Positions 9,356 to 17,242 of a DNA stretch of 64,000 nt are shown one piece after another. A program made the translations under genes and the position numbers. The number at the start of each line of letters is the position of its first letter. The stretch's first letter is position 1. Under the pieces are notes generated by a model. It saw nothing but the letters and a program-made list of their open reading frames with translations, had not been told where the DNA came from and ran no database searches. The DNA comes from Ornithinibacillus contaminans (GTDB taxonomy: Bacteria; Bacillota; Bacilli; Bacillales; Amphibacillaceae): positions 44,590-108,589 of the forward strand of contig NZ_LDPV02000018.1 in assembly GCF_001038425.2 (NCBI RefSeq), written 5' to 3'.

Positions 9356-10426
9356 TTAAATCAAAATATCCGGATTAGCAAAGTTACTCATATTCACAAA
9401 CGGCGTACTGGCATCAAGTTTTCCCTTAATTTGTCTTATCATTACACGCTCGCCCGCTAGCCACTTGCCGAAATCGATGATAACTGGTTTCTGGTCTCCG
9501 CCGATCGAAAACCATGCTTTCATCTCCTTAGGAAAATATGCCGACGTATGCAAGGTGCCTGCCCAAGCCCCATACTTGGATGAAAATACCCCTTTATCCA
9601 TATCATTCATCATTCGAAACGCCTCATAGCCATTTACGAGATCCTTTTCTTGCCGCTGCATCACCTGTTGCCTTTGCATCGATTCATCCATGCGATAACG
9701 ATTTTCCTCGGTTAGCTTATCGAAATGGTTCGTACACGTATTGGACTGGTGGAAATCAACTCTTCTTGGGGAAGCTTCTACCACATAGGTTGCTCCTAGC
9801 TTATCTAACAGGACATAACTAAAGGAATGTCGATGTGGTATCTCCTTTAGCATAGCTACTGCCTCATCAACACTTGCGCAAGCCTCCAATATAATCCGCC
9901 CAACCATGTTACAAACAAAACCACTACCTGACTTCTTCCGATTAACAAAGTTATAGCCGACCGCTAAGCCTTTTTCATTCAAGCCATCAATTCGACCAGT
10001 AATTTGCATTGATGGTCCCACCATGGCATAGCCCTGATCTGTTGGTTGATGGAGCATATACCGCCCCTCATAAGAAGCCGGATGGTTATCGTAATTACGA
10101 ATCATATAATCTGACCCGGTAAAAATCGAACAGCCGCTTCTCCCGTATTCTAAATAATAGCCACCAAACTCTCGAACGGCATCATAAATATTCCATCCTA
10201 AGGCGTCCGCTAGCCCCTCCAGTTCATCCCAAATTCCCGGAGCAAACTGCATAATAGCAGCCTTTACTTCCTGTTCATCTATCGTAAAATGGTACCGCCT
10301 CTTTGCACCCCATTGCTTCTTTCGATTCGGCAAGATTGGAGAATCCTTCAATAGCTCCCCTTGCATCCGACCAAAATCATAGTGACTGCCACGAAACTGA
10401 ATAATGTCACTGTATACCTGTTCCAT
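9356..10426 (-). CDS. C45-family autoproteolytic acyltransferase/hydrolase (Ntn fold)
   Basis: 356 residues. The likely N-terminal nucleophile is Cys99 in YGRSGCSIF, followed by the family pattern IRNYDNHPASYEGRYMLHQP and later GRIDGLNEKGLAVGYNFVNRK. This matches peptidase family C45 (acyl-CoA:6-aminopenicillanic acid acyltransferase-like), whose members self-cleave before the cysteine and act on acyl amides. The actual substrate cannot be told. No signal peptide is visible, so it should be cytoplasmic. A GGAGAGACATT site precedes the ATG. Confidence 0.8.
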   Translation of the reverse strand: MEQVYSDIIQFRGSHYDFGRMQGELLKDSPILPNRKKQWGAKRRYHFTIDEQEVKAAIMQFAPGIWDELEGLADALGWNIYDAVREFGGYYLEYGRSGCSIFTGSDYMIRNYDNHPASYEGRYMLHQPTDQGYAMVGPSMQITGRIDGLNEKGLAVGYNFVNRKKSGSGFVCNMVGRIILEACASVDEAVAMLKEIPHRHSFSYVLLDKLGATYVVEASPRRVDFHQSNTCTNHFDKLTEENRYRMDESMQRQQVMQRQEKDLVNGYEAFRMMNDMDKGVFSSKYGAWAGTLHTSAYFPKEMKAWFSIGGDQKPVIIDFGKWLAGERVMIRQIKGKLDASTPFVNMSNFANPDILI

Positions 10427-10571
10427 AATGTCTCTCCTCAGGATTTCTTTTCATGTAGCTAACAGTTTACTTTATTTTTCATTCGAAAGAAAAAATTATG
10501 CTTTTGTGCTTCACTTATAACGTTATAACGGTTTTAATAGTATAAACAAATATAACAAAGGAGTTGATAAC

Positions 10572-10819
10572 ATGAGCAGACACGAGCGTAAGTTATCGAA
10601 GATAATAGTTATGGGATAACCCTCCCAAAAGAAATGTTACTTGAAGCTGGAATATCCTATGGGGATAATATCCAGATTGAACAAAGGAATGGAGAAATAG
10701 TGCTAAGTAAAAAAGAAGAAATTAAGCTTCCAAAAGGGATTAGCGCAGACTTTTTTGAAGTGTTAGAACGTAATACAAACAAGCACGAAGAGACCATTCG
10801 TGATTTGGTGGATCGCTAA
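10572..10819 (+). pseudogene. AbrB/MazE-like antitoxin of a Doc toxin, frameshifted near its start
   Basis: AAAGGAG precedes an ATG at 10572, but that frame (MSRHERKLSKIIVMG) stops after 15 codons. The conserved DNA-binding sequence continues in another frame as VIEDNSYGITLPKEMLLEAG, a SpoVT/AbrB-type swapped-hairpin motif, and runs to 10819. Restoring one base after CGTAAG (10589 region) joins them as MSRHERKVIEDNSYGITLPK. The downstream part could only start at 10634, which has no good ribosome site and lacks half of the DNA-binding fold. It overlaps the toxin start by one base (TAATG), the usual coupled antitoxin-toxin layout. Confidence 0.7.
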
Positions 10820-11220
10820 TGCGATATTTAACTTATAAAGAAGTTGCCGCGATTAACCAATACGTGATTGAACGTTTTAGCCCCGGTGAACAAATCGGAA
10901 TTAAATCACCGGAACTATTAGACTCTGCAGTACACCGACCACAACAATCTGCTTTTGGTAAAGATGCCTATGAAACCGGAACCGTCTTTGAAAAAGCAGG
11001 TGCACTTTTCGAATCAATTGCCCAAAATCATTCCTTTCACAATGCAAACAAACGAACAACATTCTTGTCTCTCATGCAATTCTTATCCTATAACGGGTAT
11101 GATTTTGAGATGAATAGCCAGAAAGAGCAAGCTGACTTCACCGTAAACGTCGTTAATAAAAAGTACGGGTTTCAAACAATGGTCTCTATTATTGAGAAGC
11201 ATTGCACTAAGGTTGACTAA
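10819..11220 (+). CDS. doc: Doc-type Fic-fold toxin (death on curing)
   Basis: 133 residues. The Fic/Doc core motif appears as HSFHNANKRTTF, matching HxFx[D/N]xNKR; the N-terminal part RYLTYKEVAAINQYVIERF and the GIKSPELLDSAVHRP segment are also typical of Doc. Doc proteins phosphorylate elongation factor EF-Tu and stop translation unless bound by the antitoxin. The gene looks intact while its antitoxin partner is frameshifted. A terminator hairpin follows at 11232. Confidence 0.88.
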   Translation: MRYLTYKEVAAINQYVIERFSPGEQIGIKSPELLDSAVHRPQQSAFGKDAYETGTVFEKAGALFESIAQNHSFHNANKRTTFLSLMQFLSYNGYDFEMNSQKEQADFTVNVVNKKYGFQTMVSIIEKHCTKVD

Positions 11221-11231
11221 TTAACTATGAA

Positions 11232-11277
11232 AGGGTATCGCTACAGTCCATATGACCATTGCGATACCCAATTTTAA
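11232..11277 (+). terminator. Terminator of the toxin-antitoxin operon
   Basis: Stem GGGTATCGC (11233-11241) with GCGATACCC (11261-11269), followed by AATTTTAATT. Confidence 0.7.
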
Positions 11278-11370
11278 TTACTCTTCATTAACGCCCCACT
11301 TCGTCTAGCCGCCCTTTCCATAAACGTAACGAAGAATAGGGAAACAATTAAATAACCAGCTCCAATTACT
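11274..11370 (-). pseudogene. Possible C-terminal remnant of a membrane protein gene
   Basis: On the minus strand an open stretch reads IGAGYLIVSLFFVTFMERAA followed by RRSGALMKSN and a stop. A hydrophobic helix followed by a basic tail resembles the last helix of amino-acid ABC permeases. No start or upstream part is found, so it is at most a fragment. Confidence 0.3.
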
Positions 11371-11425
11371 TATTCCTTCATAATAGTACAAAACGAAAGA
11401 AACTTACTGTTTGTTTTAAAAGCAA

Positions 11426-11456
11426 AAACCCGGTAAGCCCAATGCCTACCAGGTTT
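11426..11456 (-). terminator. Terminator of the ktr gene
   Basis: On the minus strand a stem from AACCTGGTAGGC and GGCTTACCGGGTT is followed by TTTTTGCTTTT, directly after the ktr stop. Confidence 0.85.
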
Positions 11457-11480
11457 AAAAATGATATAAGTCTGTTTATT

Positions 11481-12821
11481 TTACCCCACAATAATCCGTT
11501 CTGTCGGATAATTGTAGCTCACCTCTTTTGCGTCACGATGGAAAATAAATATGAACGATAGAATTCCAATCCTTCCAATAAACATTAGCGCAATAATGAC
11601 AATCTTTCCAACGGTACTAAGGTCTGCGGTTATCCCCATCGAAAGCCCCGTCGTTCCAAATGCTGAACTCACTTCAAACATGAGCTGCATTAAGGTAAAG
11701 TTCTCCGTTTCCGTTAAAATAACAAGCCCGATAAAGCAGATTAATACCGCTAAAAAACTCACGACAACAGACTTTCGAATATCATCCTCATGGATTTCAC
11801 GTCCAAACACCTTCACATGCTTTTGCCCTTTTGCAAACGAAAAAATCACTAATAAAATAACAGCAAATGTCGTTGTCCTTATCCCCCCACCAACGGAACT
11901 TGGTGATGCACCAATAAACATTAAGAAACATAGTGCCAATAACGTAGGATTCGAAAATTGGCTAACATCCAACGTTGCTAATCCACCATTCCGCGTGGAA
12001 GATGACTGAAAGAACGCATAGAAAAATGATTCATGCCAGCTCTTTCCTGCGAAAAAATGAGTCGCTTCAAATACTAAGATAATGATAGTTCCAAATGCCA
12101 TTAGGGCAAAAAAAGTGATCGTTGTTAGTTTGGTATATAACGTAAAGCGAAATCTAGCGCTATTTCTATGATTTTTAATAAAATCTTTCACTTCAATTAG
12201 AACTGGAAACCCAATAGCCCCTAGCGTTAACAAAATTATATTGATGGCTTGGACAAAGTAGTCATGCGCAAAAGGAATTAATGAATTCCCTGTTATATCG
12301 AATCCTGCATTGGTTGTTGCACTAACCGAAGCAAATAGCCCTTGTAAATATGCTTCTTGCCAAGTAGGGAAATACTGTAGAAAATAGGTCCCTAAAATAA
12401 TCGTTCCAAATAACTCAATTAGGATTATCATTGATAAAATTTGCTTCATCAACTTAACCAAGCCCGATAGCTGTGATTGGTTTTGATCGGTACTAATTAA
12501 TTGTCTTTCCTTTAACCCAATTTTCTTTCCCATTACAAGCCAGAAAAATGTACCTAGCGTCATAATACCGATTCCACCAAATTGAAGAATAAATAATAGA
12601 ATTATGATACCAGGAGTGCTAAAGGTATCCACTACAGACACTGTGGATAATCCTGTAACACTTATCGCACTAACAGCAGTAAATAAAGCATCTAGGAATG
12701 TAAACGCAACGCCAGATTTCAATGCAATCGGTAAGCTAAGTAGCCCAACCGAAATAATCACCGCAAAAAAATAGAATAAAACAATGATTTGTGCAGGACG
12801 TAAATTTAAATTCTTGATCAT
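11481..12821 (-). CDS. Ktr-type K+ uptake channel subunit (KtrB/KtrD)
   Basis: 446 residues of the Trk/Ktr/HKT superfamily. There are four repeated membrane-pore-membrane units; pore-loop signatures include SAISVTGLSTV, SATTNAGFDI, SSSTRNGGLATL and SAFGTTGLSMG, each with the conserved glycine of the selectivity filter. These proteins take up K+ (or Na+/K+) across the plasma membrane with a cytoplasmic KtrA/KtrC RCK partner, which is not encoded nearby, as for KtrD. Expression is under a ydaO c-di-AMP riboswitch. AAAGGGGAAATACAC precedes the ATG. KtrB and KtrD cannot be separated from sequence alone. Confidence 0.92.
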   Translation of the reverse strand: MIKNLNLRPAQIIVLFYFFAVIISVGLLSLPIALKSGVAFTFLDALFTAVSAISVTGLSTVSVVDTFSTPGIIILLFILQFGGIGIMTLGTFFWLVMGKKIGLKERQLISTDQNQSQLSGLVKLMKQILSMIILIELFGTIILGTYFLQYFPTWQEAYLQGLFASVSATTNAGFDITGNSLIPFAHDYFVQAINIILLTLGAIGFPVLIEVKDFIKNHRNSARFRFTLYTKLTTITFFALMAFGTIIILVFEATHFFAGKSWHESFFYAFFQSSSTRNGGLATLDVSQFSNPTLLALCFLMFIGASPSSVGGGIRTTTFAVILLVIFSFAKGQKHVKVFGREIHEDDIRKSVVVSFLAVLICFIGLVILTETENFTLMQLMFEVSSAFGTTGLSMGITADLSTVGKIVIIALMFIGRIGILSFIFIFHRDAKEVSYNYPTERIIVG

Positions 12822-12847
12822 GTGTATTTCCCCTTTACCAAGTCAAA

Positions 12848-13042
12848 AAGACCATCTCAAATAAAATGGTCTTAGGTTATCCGCGGACCTTTTCTCTATC
12901 CATCCATAACGCTTACGAGGTTAGCTGTCGGATTAGGGATTTAGAGTACCCCCTCTTACTAAGTAAGATTCACCCCTGATAGCAAGTACGCTATCCATAA
13001 TGGTTCCCCCGCTCAAGAGAAGTCCTTGATTAAGCGATTAAA
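12848..13042 (-). promoter_or_regulatory. ydaO/yuaA-type c-di-AMP riboswitch with terminator
   Basis: The minus strand shows the conserved aptamer blocks GAGCGGGGGAACCA, GGGGTGAATCT, AGAGGGGGTACTCTAAATCC and GACAGCTAACCTCGTAAGCG, closed by pairing of CGCTTA with TAAGCG. A terminator stem AAGACCAT/ATGGTCTT (12848-12873) with a T-run follows before the ktr start. In this class, c-di-AMP binding turns off expression of K+ importers, which fits the gene downstream. Confidence 0.95.
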
Positions 13043-13071
13043 AAGGTTGTATTTTTCTATTTAATAAGGAA

Positions 13072-13100
13072 AATCTACTCCTGTTTTTCGTAATTGTCAA
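13072..13100 (-). promoter_or_regulatory. Sigma-A promoter of the ktr transcript
   Basis: TTGACA (13100-13095) and TAGATT (13077-13072) on the minus strand are spaced 17 bases apart, just ahead of the riboswitch. Confidence 0.8.
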
Positions 13101-13223
13101 CACCCTTTTCAGAAGTCTCACATGGACATTCATCCAAAAAAAGAACTGAATCCATAGCGAATTCAGCCCATCAAATTTTCTTTGTATTTGCCCGTCCACG
13201 ATATCCTGGGAAAATACTATTTA

Positions 13224-13267
13224 ATGTAAAAAGCGTTGGCACATGATGCAGCCAGCGCTTTTTACAT
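13224..13267. terminator. Strong hairpin terminator
   Basis: Perfect 17-bp stem ATGTAAAAAGCGTTGGC with GCCAGCGCTTTTTACAT. It lies just past the stop of the isochorismatase-like gene on the minus strand. A second weaker hairpin (CTGAAT/ATTCAG) lies near 13146-13167. Confidence 0.8.
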
Positions 13268-13286
13268 TACTTATCTAATTTGCATG

Positions 13287-13820
13287 TTAATCCACCGCTA
13301 TTTTAGCGAATTCAATCTCCTTTGTTTCCTTAAGCGTAGCAAAGGTATTGCCCAACACGCTATTATGGTGCTCCATAATTTGTTTTGCGCTTAATGTTTC
13401 CGTGTCAAACGTCCGATGGGCATCCTTCACCAGTGTAACGTCATAGCCAAGACTAAAGGCACGGCGAGTTGACGTATCAATACAATACTCTGTCTGACTT
13501 CCAACAATCACGAGATGTCGAATATCTTCAGCCTGAAGTTTTTCCTGTAGATCCGTTTCACAAAAAGAATCTGGTGTACGCTTTTGAACAATAACCTCGC
13601 CCTCATTTGGCGCAATAGAAGAATGAATTTCCCAAGGCGTCGTTCCAGCAATAAATTCTTCGTCATTGTGCTGCACATAAAAGATTGGCACATTCGCTGC
13701 ACGAGCCTTACGAATTAAGACTTGAATATTCTTTAGCTGTTGTTCGCCATCATAAATAGGAAACGATTCATCAAACATGCCATTTTGCACATCAATTATC
13801 AATAGTGCTGTCTTATTCAT
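13287..13820 (-). CDS. Isochorismatase-family cysteine hydrolase
   Basis: 177 residues from the ATG at 13820, which has GAGGAGAG upstream; an in-frame ATG 24 bases earlier is less likely. The catalytic triad of the family is visible: Asp in LLIIDVQNGMF, Lys in VIVQKRTPDSF, and Cys in GSQTEYCIDTSTRRAF. These cytosolic enzymes hydrolyse small amides or vinyl ethers (nicotinamidase-like, isochorismatase-like). Substrate unknown; single gene. Confidence 0.85.
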   Translation of the reverse strand: MNKTALLIIDVQNGMFDESFPIYDGEQQLKNIQVLIRKARAANVPIFYVQHNDEEFIAGTTPWEIHSSIAPNEGEVIVQKRTPDSFCETDLQEKLQAEDIRHLVIVGSQTEYCIDTSTRRAFSLGYDVTLVKDAHRTFDTETLSAKQIMEHHNSVLGNTFATLKETKEIEFAKIAVD

Positions 13821-13912
13821 TATAATCTCTCCTCTTCTAAACATATCTTATTTAAAGAATTCGACATGTTTAAGAGAAACCCTTCAAATTTCTTGCGCAT
13901 AGATTCAAGTAT

Positions 13913-15145
13913 CTACCGCTGATCCCGAAATATCTTTTTTTGAGCAGGAGAGAAGCTAACGATCAATAATATAATAGAAAAAATGATCATTATGAAAACC
14001 CCCAGTATTACAGCGCCCTTAACAGAAATAAAATTAGTGGCTGCCCCCAAAATACTTGTTGCTACGATAATAAATATTGCTTCGATAAAACCATATATAC
14101 TTCCAATTCGACCCATTATATTAGTAGGTATATTATTTTGATAAAATGTTAAAAATCCTGTGTTAGCAAAAGCGGTGAAAAACGCTAGAACAAAAAAACC
14201 AATTCCCGCCCCTATAAACGAATGTGAAAAGGCATAGATACTATATCCAATCGATACCAATAATGTCCCCATTCCAATCAAAAAGGATATCCTCATCTTA
14301 TGAATGAATAGTGCGTTCACAATCGCTCCAGCTAAAATGCCTGCCCCAGCAATAGCCACCAGGAAACCATACTCACTGTTAGTTAATGACAACACCTGTT
14401 TAGCAAATACTGCTTCAAGTGAATCAACTGCACTTGCCATAATCACCATCACAAAGCTAAACAAAAAGTAAATGGTCACAATATAACGATGTTTACGACT
14501 AAATATAAGCACTAAACGCCAATCCCGCTTCATGTCCCTAATGGAAAATTTACTACTAGGAATCGAAACTGGCCCTTGGTTTTCCAAATCGGGCATGAAC
14601 ACCATAATGGCTCCAGCTAACAACAATGCTACTGCATTTGTATAGATGGAAATTGTTGGTGTACCAATAAGAAACAATACCCCAGCAACCGCAGGTCCAA
14701 TTAGAAATGCCCCTGAATTTATTAAGCTATGAAATGCATTAAATCGTTTTCTAGTTTCTATCGGTATTAATTTTGTTGTATAAGTCATGGAGGTTGGATC
14801 GAACATGGAACTAGCCATGTTTATTAGTAACACAGCCAAATAGATTAATGGAATAGAAGCCATAAAAGGCAATAATGCGATGCAAATAGCTCTGGCTAAG
14901 TTAAGTAGTATCATTAATTTTCGCTTATTAGAGCGATCGATAATACTACCCGCCCAAAAATTCGTTACCAGCGTAGCCAACGGTTTAACGATATAAAGAC
15001 CCGTTACCGCAATTGGTGAACCCGTCATATCTAACACGATTAGATTCAAAGCTATAAAATAAATCCATTCTCCGACTGAAGATATCCCAATAATTAATAA
15101 TAAAAGCGATGGATATCGCCATGAAGTAGCTGCACTTTCTCTCAT
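13913..15145 (-). CDS. MFS transporter (MefA/EntS-like) under T-box control
   Basis: 410 residues with about 12 membrane helices. The N-terminal half carries the MFS loop pattern FWAGSIIDRSNKRKLMIL after helix 2, as in macrolide-efflux/enterobactin-exporter-like carriers. A canonical T-box leader ends about 40 bases upstream, so the gene should be expressed when a particular tRNA is uncharged. That control suggests a link to amino acid uptake or export rather than drug efflux; the cargo is unknown. Its other neighbours do not add to this. Confidence 0.85.
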   Translation of the reverse strand: MRESAATSWRYPSLLLLIIGISSVGEWIYFIALNLIVLDMTGSPIAVTGLYIVKPLATLVTNFWAGSIIDRSNKRKLMILLNLARAICIALLPFMASIPLIYLAVLLINMASSMFDPTSMTYTTKLIPIETRKRFNAFHSLINSGAFLIGPAVAGVLFLIGTPTISIYTNAVALLLAGAIMVFMPDLENQGPVSIPSSKFSIRDMKRDWRLVLIFSRKHRYIVTIYFLFSFVMVIMASAVDSLEAVFAKQVLSLTNSEYGFLVAIAGAGILAGAIVNALFIHKMRISFLIGMGTLLVSIGYSIYAFSHSFIGAGIGFFVLAFFTAFANTGFLTFYQNNIPTNIMGRIGSIYGFIEAIFIIVATSILGAATNFISVKGAVILGVFIMIIFSIILLIVSFSPAQKKIFRDQR

Positions 15146-15186
15146 GGTATTTCTCCTCCATTCTAATCACTGTAAATGAACAAAAT

Positions 15187-15534
15187 AAAAAAAATCTCAC
15201 CCCCAAGACCTTAAGTCTTAGGGACGAGATTTTGTAGAATCTAGTATCGTGGTGCCACCCTAGTTTATTAATATGTCACCATATTAATCTCTTCAAGTAC
15301 TGCAAAAGGAACATTTCGCTAATACTCTAGCCCTATAACAGGAGCACCTGTCACGCCATCATTTATCAAATCCAACGTGATGCTCAGAGGCTTGTTTCAA
15401 TGAATTAATTCATACCCCTTTTCACCATCCGGGGCTCTCTACTATGAATCCGGTTCATTTACTCTTCTCTTCATCGCATTTTAGCTTCAATTGGTAATTT
15501 TAGCTATTCTATCATTTCAACAGAAAAAAAACAA
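15187..15534 (-). promoter_or_regulatory. T-box leader of the MFS gene
   Basis: The T-box AGGGTGGCACCACGA lies at 15261-15247. The terminator stem (AAATCTCGTCCC pairing with GGGGGTGAGATTT, then a T-run) is at 15187-15233. Stem I shows the GATGAAGAGAAGAGTA start, the AGAGAGCC bulge block, and the GGATGGTGAAAA distal loop. The specifier loop reads GAA-A-CAA-G at 15398-15391. If the offset equals that in the ileS leader at 24.4 kb, the specifier is CAA (Gln); ACA (Thr) is the alternative. A promoter TTGTTT-17-TAGAAT is at 15534-15506. Confidence 0.9.
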
Positions 15535-15571
15535 TGCACTACTATTCTCTAATTCCTCATAAATAAGTGTC

Positions 15572-16486
15572 TTAGTCAGCTAGCGCACGCTCTATAGTCG
15601 CTCTTGCCTCATCTACCACCCGCGCATCTTGTTCATCGATTGCCTGCATCATAATCAATATAGGAATATAGATAGCAATCAATCGAGCTAATCGCTTCGA
15701 TTCCTCATCTATCTCACCATATTCCATGAAAAAATCCGCACGCGTTTCTGGCGGTAAAAAGCTATACACAACATTCAAGTCACATGCAGGATGCCCAATA
15801 TTCACATCTCCCCAATCAATAATCCCTGAAATTATGCCATCCTGATCAACCAGCATATTTTTAAAATGGAGATCCCCATGAAGGAGTACATTCTTTGGTT
15901 TCACACGGTCTACATTAAGCTCATCTAAATATTTGGTTAGTTCGTTATACACTTCTTCACTAAAATGAGTGCCGATATCAGAAATGAATTGCTGTAATCT
16001 CTCTTTACGCGCCGCAATATCCGTAAGATTTCGATGATCCTGTTGAATACCATTTTCTACAGCAATTTGCTCGGGGACTGAATGTAACCCTCGTAAAAAT
16101 TTAGCCAGTTTTTTGGAAGAAGCTGTACGTTGCGCGTCAGTCAACCCAATTGGAAATTCTCCTGGTAAATAGGTATACCCTAAAAATGGCGCAGGATATC
16201 CATCATCCGCCTGTCCAAAAAATAACGGTATCGGATAAGGAATCGATAGAAAATCCTTCAGCTTCGGTAGAATGTTCCCCTCCACCTTTAACAAGTTGAT
16301 GGCAATTTCTCTTCTCGGAAAGCGAAATACATATTCGTTGCCGACAGTAAAAACCGTATTATCCCATCCATTCCCGAGTTTTTGTATTATTTTCGATCCT
16401 AGTTCCGGAAATTGATTACTAATTAATTGATATGCCAACTCTTCTGATACTTCCCACTGCGCATCCCATTGATTTGAAATTTCCAT
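15572..16486 (-). CDS. Aminoglycoside/macrolide phosphotransferase (APH) family protein
   Basis: 304 residues of the APH kinase fold. The nucleotide-binding start reads LGNGWDNTVFTVGNEYVFRFPRR, the catalytic loop is LLHGDLHFKNMLVD, and the metal motif is GIIDWGDVNIGHPACDL. Family members phosphorylate antibiotics or small metabolites in the cytoplasm. The F-R-F-P-R-R segment resembles macrolide phosphotransferase relatives, but resistance cannot be claimed from sequence. The gene stands alone, upstream of and on the same strand as the MFS gene but separated by its T-box leader. Confidence 0.82.
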   Translation of the reverse strand: MEISNQWDAQWEVSEELAYQLISNQFPELGSKIIQKLGNGWDNTVFTVGNEYVFRFPRREIAINLLKVEGNILPKLKDFLSIPYPIPLFFGQADDGYPAPFLGYTYLPGEFPIGLTDAQRTASSKKLAKFLRGLHSVPEQIAVENGIQQDHRNLTDIAARKERLQQFISDIGTHFSEEVYNELTKYLDELNVDRVKPKNVLLHGDLHFKNMLVDQDGIISGIIDWGDVNIGHPACDLNVVYSFLPPETRADFFMEYGEIDEESKRLARLIAIYIPILIMMQAIDEQDARVVDEARATIERALAD

Positions 16487-16831
16487 TACCTTACCGCCTT
16501 TCTACGCTATAAAATTCTTACCTAGTTATTACTTGAATTGAAACACGAAAGTATACTTCTGCTTGCTTACTAATACTATTTTAAATTGTTCCTCAATTAT
16601 ATTTGTGAACTATAACTATTTTAGATAATTCATTTGGTAATATCTATAAATCTAATATATATTTTTTATTTTTTAAAAATTTACTATTGTTTATTTATTT
16701 AAAAAATGTTAATATTTGTTTAATAAGAAAGAAGGATATAAATACCGTAAACTTCTAGAATTAACTAAAAAAATCACTTACAAAATCAGTCATAATTTCA
16801 AGTATATAAATATAAAAAGGAGAGAGTTTTC
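16487..16831. other. AT-rich intergenic region before the bacteriocin-like cluster
   Basis: 345 bases, strikingly AT-rich (for example 16640-16745) compared with both sides. No coding sequence is seen. It must hold the promoter of the cluster, but no convincing -35/-10 pair stands out. The base shift agrees with the cluster having been acquired. Confidence 0.5.
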
Positions 16832-17233
16832 ATGAAAAAGATTCTTTTTACATTACTATGTGCTACTGGTTTTGTTTTATTTTATGGAACTATAACATTT
16901 GCCAGTGAAAGTGAACTAGATTCAACTAGTTCAAAGAAAGAAGTTAGTATACAAGCAGGAGTTGAAGCGTATCTAAGTCCATCTAAGCTTTCTACTTCTC
17001 ATTTAACGTGGGAAACTATAAGAGTAGGCACAAATGTTGGAGGAGTTTCTACTTTTTATTTTAATCCCGGCGATGGTTCATCTATAAAATCAGGAAACGC
17101 AGTTAGTAGAAGAGACTTTAGTCATAGGTGGAGTGTAAGAACTTTAACTACATTTACAACAAGCGGTAGAGCAATAAGCGAAGAATATGGTCCTAGCCCT
17201 TGGTTTTATGGCACTGCAACCGTAACTTATTAG
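16832..17233 (+). CDS. Secreted lactococcin-972-like bacteriocin candidate
   Basis: 133 residues. Signal peptide MKKILFTLLCATGFVLFYG continuing to an ASES cleavage site near residue 24-25. The mature part has no cysteine, is rich in Ser/Thr/aromatics, and ends in a Trp/Tyr-rich beta-like tail (SHRWSVRTL, PSPWFYGTATVTY) like the lactococcin 972 group. That group blocks cell-wall synthesis at lipid II in relatives. AAAAAGGAGAG precedes the ATG. The main support is context: a large permease starts 10 bases later and an ABC ATPase follows, the usual lactococcin-972 gene order. The mature sequence is longer than lactococcin 972 itself. Confidence 0.65.
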   Translation: MKKILFTLLCATGFVLFYGTITFASESELDSTSSKKEVSIQAGVEAYLSPSKLSTSHLTWETIRVGTNVGGVSTFYFNPGDGSSIKSGNAVSRRDFSHRWSVRTLTTFTTSGRAISEEYGPSPWFYGTATVTY

Positions 17234-17242
17234 GGGAAAACC

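Noticed and set aside
11551..12009. 152-codon plus-strand ORF inside the ktr gene
   Set aside because: Antisense shadow of a membrane protein gene, without start site.
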